64,000 nt of DNA from Amoebidium appalachense (taxonomy: Eukaryota; Ichthyosporea): assembly GCA_963693365.1 (NCBI GenBank), contig CAVNZM010000003.1, forward strand, positions 13,640,001-13,704,000, written 5' to 3'. Each line of letters begins with the position of its first letter. Position 1 is the first letter of the stretch. Below are positions 62,151 through 64,000 of the stretch, piece after piece. The position numbers and the translations under genes are program-made. The notes below the pieces were generated by a model. The model was not told where the DNA came from. It worked only from the letters and a program-made list of their open reading frames with translations, and searched no databases.

Positions 62151-62210
62151 AATTTAACATAACGACCTCGACCCTTGTCGGGGCGGTATGTTATGCGCGG
62201 ACGCATACTG

Positions 62211-62771
62211 TATGCTTGATATGGAACATACTTACATATTCCTTATTTGTAATGTGTTGGGAGTGTATTAATCATACCTCTGTTTATGTCATCAATATAC
62301 TCACGATATATAAGCAACCTATCGGCGATACCGCATTTATATATTGATTATAGTTGGATCATATGTTGGCAATACATTGTTTACATGTTTCTTGGTATTT
62401 AAATCTTTGTATTTCTATTAATTACATATTGGCAATGCATTAATAATGCGTTCATAGTGCAACTACAATGCGAAAATACAGTATTATCCATATCATTATC
62501 TGTATTTTTGATATTATTTGGTTGTTATTGTAATATCGCCCGGGTATAATTGATATTGGCAATACGTCTATAATGCTAGCGCAATAGTAATGCAATGGTA
62601 ATGTAATGGCACTCTAATGTATTGGCGATATTGATGTAACATATACTGGATAACTTGAATATATTCATATCAGCGGGATATCGACAATAGAGGGTATTGG
62701 TACTGTATTACCATTGACAATACCAAAGCAATATTATTGCAATATGGCGTTCCTATTGGCGGCAAGGGGTT
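62211..62771. other. AT-rich DNA with TTGGCAATA motifs
   Basis: ATTGGCAAT or its complement recurs near 62363, 62428, 62553 and 62765, with GCAATGGTAATG-type runs at 62590-62610. No gene. Confidence 0.55.
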
Positions 62772-63107
62772 CTATTGCCAATATCGCCAATGGCTCCAAT
62801 AGCAAAAAATACGTTGGCAATACTTCCGGGAAGTTTGCTGATGGTGTAGCCGGAAGAGCGGGTGGTCCGGGGCACAAGCGGACAGGCGGGTGATGTGCTC
62901 GTGAAATTTAAGGGCTAATTCGTGTACGCGTTGTGATGGTGGTGTGAGTGCGTAGAGAGAATCAAAAAGGCGTCTAGGGATAGGTGTGGAAAGACCAGTG
63001 AGAAACGTACAACAAGTTGTGTAGTGGAAATCATCTAATGATTTGAGGACATTAGTAACAGTATCAGGGGGTGCCATAGCTAGTAAAGGAAATTGAACTT
63101 TCCGCAT
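62772..63107 (-). pseudogene. Remnant of a second LINE family, ORF2 C-terminus
   Basis: RRLFDSLYALTPPSQRVHEL and ALKFHEHITRLSACAPDHPL align with the 31-kb LINE's SIYGLVPIAARVSYLALKF and NKHISRLKKYLPSHPL. The sequence differs too much to be the same family. Only ~110 codons remain. Confidence 0.65.
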
Positions 63108-63484
63108 GATTGGTACTGCGCCATGTTTATCTGCGCGTGTGCGTTAGCGAGCGTACTGTAGTAGTCATCCGTAATATCAAACCACGGTTTCCACATGTTT
63201 GCGCCGAGTTTCGGCGCCCACCGGAAAATGTTCTGGTCGTCCTCCATCGTGAAAGATAACTTGCTCATATCCTCCCCCGTTTCGTTGACGTGGTTTATGA
63301 AGGGGTTATACACACGCGGAGGGTTTCTAGGTCCGTTGTCAACATTATCTATATATATAATGCGTTGTTTGCCGGACCTCAAATCCGGAATTTGGAGGGG
63401 ACCTGGGGGTTTACACACTTTTTTATTGCGTGGACACTGCCGGAGGCCCAGGAGGGGACCTAAGGCCATTTTGTGAGGCATCAA
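63080..63484 (-). CDS. Unrecognised ORF, 134 aa
   Basis: Contains PRNPPRVYNPFINHVNETGE and APKLGANMWKPWFDITDDYY. Amino-acid composition looks coding, but there is no known motif. It overlaps the LINE remnant start by 28 bp, so it may be a truncated gene next to an insertion. Confidence 0.35.
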   Translation of the reverse strand: MMPHKMALGPLLGLRQCPRNKKVCKPPGPLQIPDLRSGKQRIIYIDNVDNGPRNPPRVYNPFINHVNETGEDMSKLSFTMEDDQNIFRWAPKLGANMWKPWFDITDDYYSTLANAHAQINMAQYQSCGKFNFLY

Positions 63485-64000
63485 AAACCATCGAAACGTT
63501 GCTTAGTTGTTTTTATGACATCAAAATCGCTAAATATTCTTGAGATACTAATGAAAAAGCCTAAAATAACTATATATTTGATAATGAGAAAATTGAAATA
63601 TAGTGCCCTAAAGTTGGGCCCGCGAGGATGTACGTACTCGGGGCTTTGAAATAAAAAGAAAAAAACCAGCGGTTTCGGAGTCTACTGTGAACACGCTGGG
63701 CTGAATGACGGCAGAGATCAGGTGATTCCCGTATCAAAACGGTTTTTGTTTCTAACCCAGATGGAACGCACTTTTTTTAGAGAAATTCGGCGACTTTTTT
63801 TTTACGAAGTACTATATCATTGGTACAACGACATTTTGAAAAATTTAATGTAATAGAACTACCAATCCAATCACAAAAACCTCAAAGGTCTGCTAACACC
63901 GGTTTAGGGGGACACGGGGATGAGGACGGACCTGGACGGCAAATTCTATATCCACACCCACACACACACACACACAGTACACACACACACACGCACACAC
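63485..64000. other. Non-coding AT-rich DNA ending in (CA)n
   Basis: No ORF or repeat of note other than the CA run from 63955 to the window end. Confidence 0.5.

Larger units (their letters stand above)
60477..62210. mobile_element. 1.73-kb element with 25-bp terminal inverted repeats
   Basis: The left end CAGTATGCGTCCGCGCGTAA is matched at the right end by the reverse complement, with one change over ~25 bp, up to 62210. TA flanks both ends, a possible 2-bp target duplication. Inside, a second pair of related ACATAACG segments lies near each end. It contains one ORF and long microsatellites. Size and TIRs suggest a non-autonomous DNA transposon; the superfamily cannot be assigned. Confidence 0.65.

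Overview
This is eukaryotic nuclear DNA. It carries GT-AG introns, a Ty1/copia element, an APE-type LINE, a tyrosine-recombinase (Ngaro/PAT-like) retroelement, tRNA-derived SINEs and very long microsatellites. The host could be a protist, an alga or a simple animal; nothing in the sequence settles which. The long G:C homopolymers are unusual.

The centrepiece is a 45-kb Polinton/Maverick-like (integrated virus-like) element at 9072-54117. It has terminal inverted repeats (TIRs) of about 0.8-0.9 kb and a GGCAC target duplication. Its left arm (10.9-22.9 kb) encodes a retrovirus-like integrase, a Dam-family adenine methyltransferase, a seven-helix membrane protein, three proteins sharing a tail-fibre-like N-terminal module, a candidate penton and several small proteins. 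Its right arm (39.6-53.4 kb) encodes an A32/FtsK-like packaging ATPase, a double-jelly-roll major capsid protein candidate, virion-type small proteins, a proline-rich protein and a protein-primed family-B DNA polymerase. No adenain-like protease was recognised.

The element is the middle layer of a nest. It sits inside the A1 repeat of a Ngaro-like retroelement (8937-9071 plus 54118-55452). Its polB gene is split by a 661-bp tandem tRNA-SINE with a 7-bp duplication; the reading frame is kept across the insert. Its two arms are separated by about 16.6 kb of unrelated DNA (22986 to about 39570): a 359-bp satellite, a 1.3-kb CA/CT microsatellite, a 184-bp tandem repeat, a degenerate intron-containing gene copy, a LINE with a 10-bp duplication, a second, internally deleted Ngaro-like element with clear A1-B1-A2-B2 split repeats, and a second LINE fragment. 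Several of its genes carry single-base frameshifts, so this copy is probably decaying, or the assembly has homopolymer errors.

Outside the element, the left flank (1-8936) holds a copia retrotransposon on the minus strand, broken by a 581-bp SINE with a 13-bp duplication, followed by a 555-bp tandem repeat and AT-rich DNA. The right flank (55.5-64 kb) holds a five-exon gene of unknown function (57656-59742), an inverted last-exon fragment of the same family, a 1.73-kb element with 25-bp inverted repeats carrying a small coiled-coil ORF, LINE remnants, and AT-rich DNA dotted with a TTGGCAATA motif.
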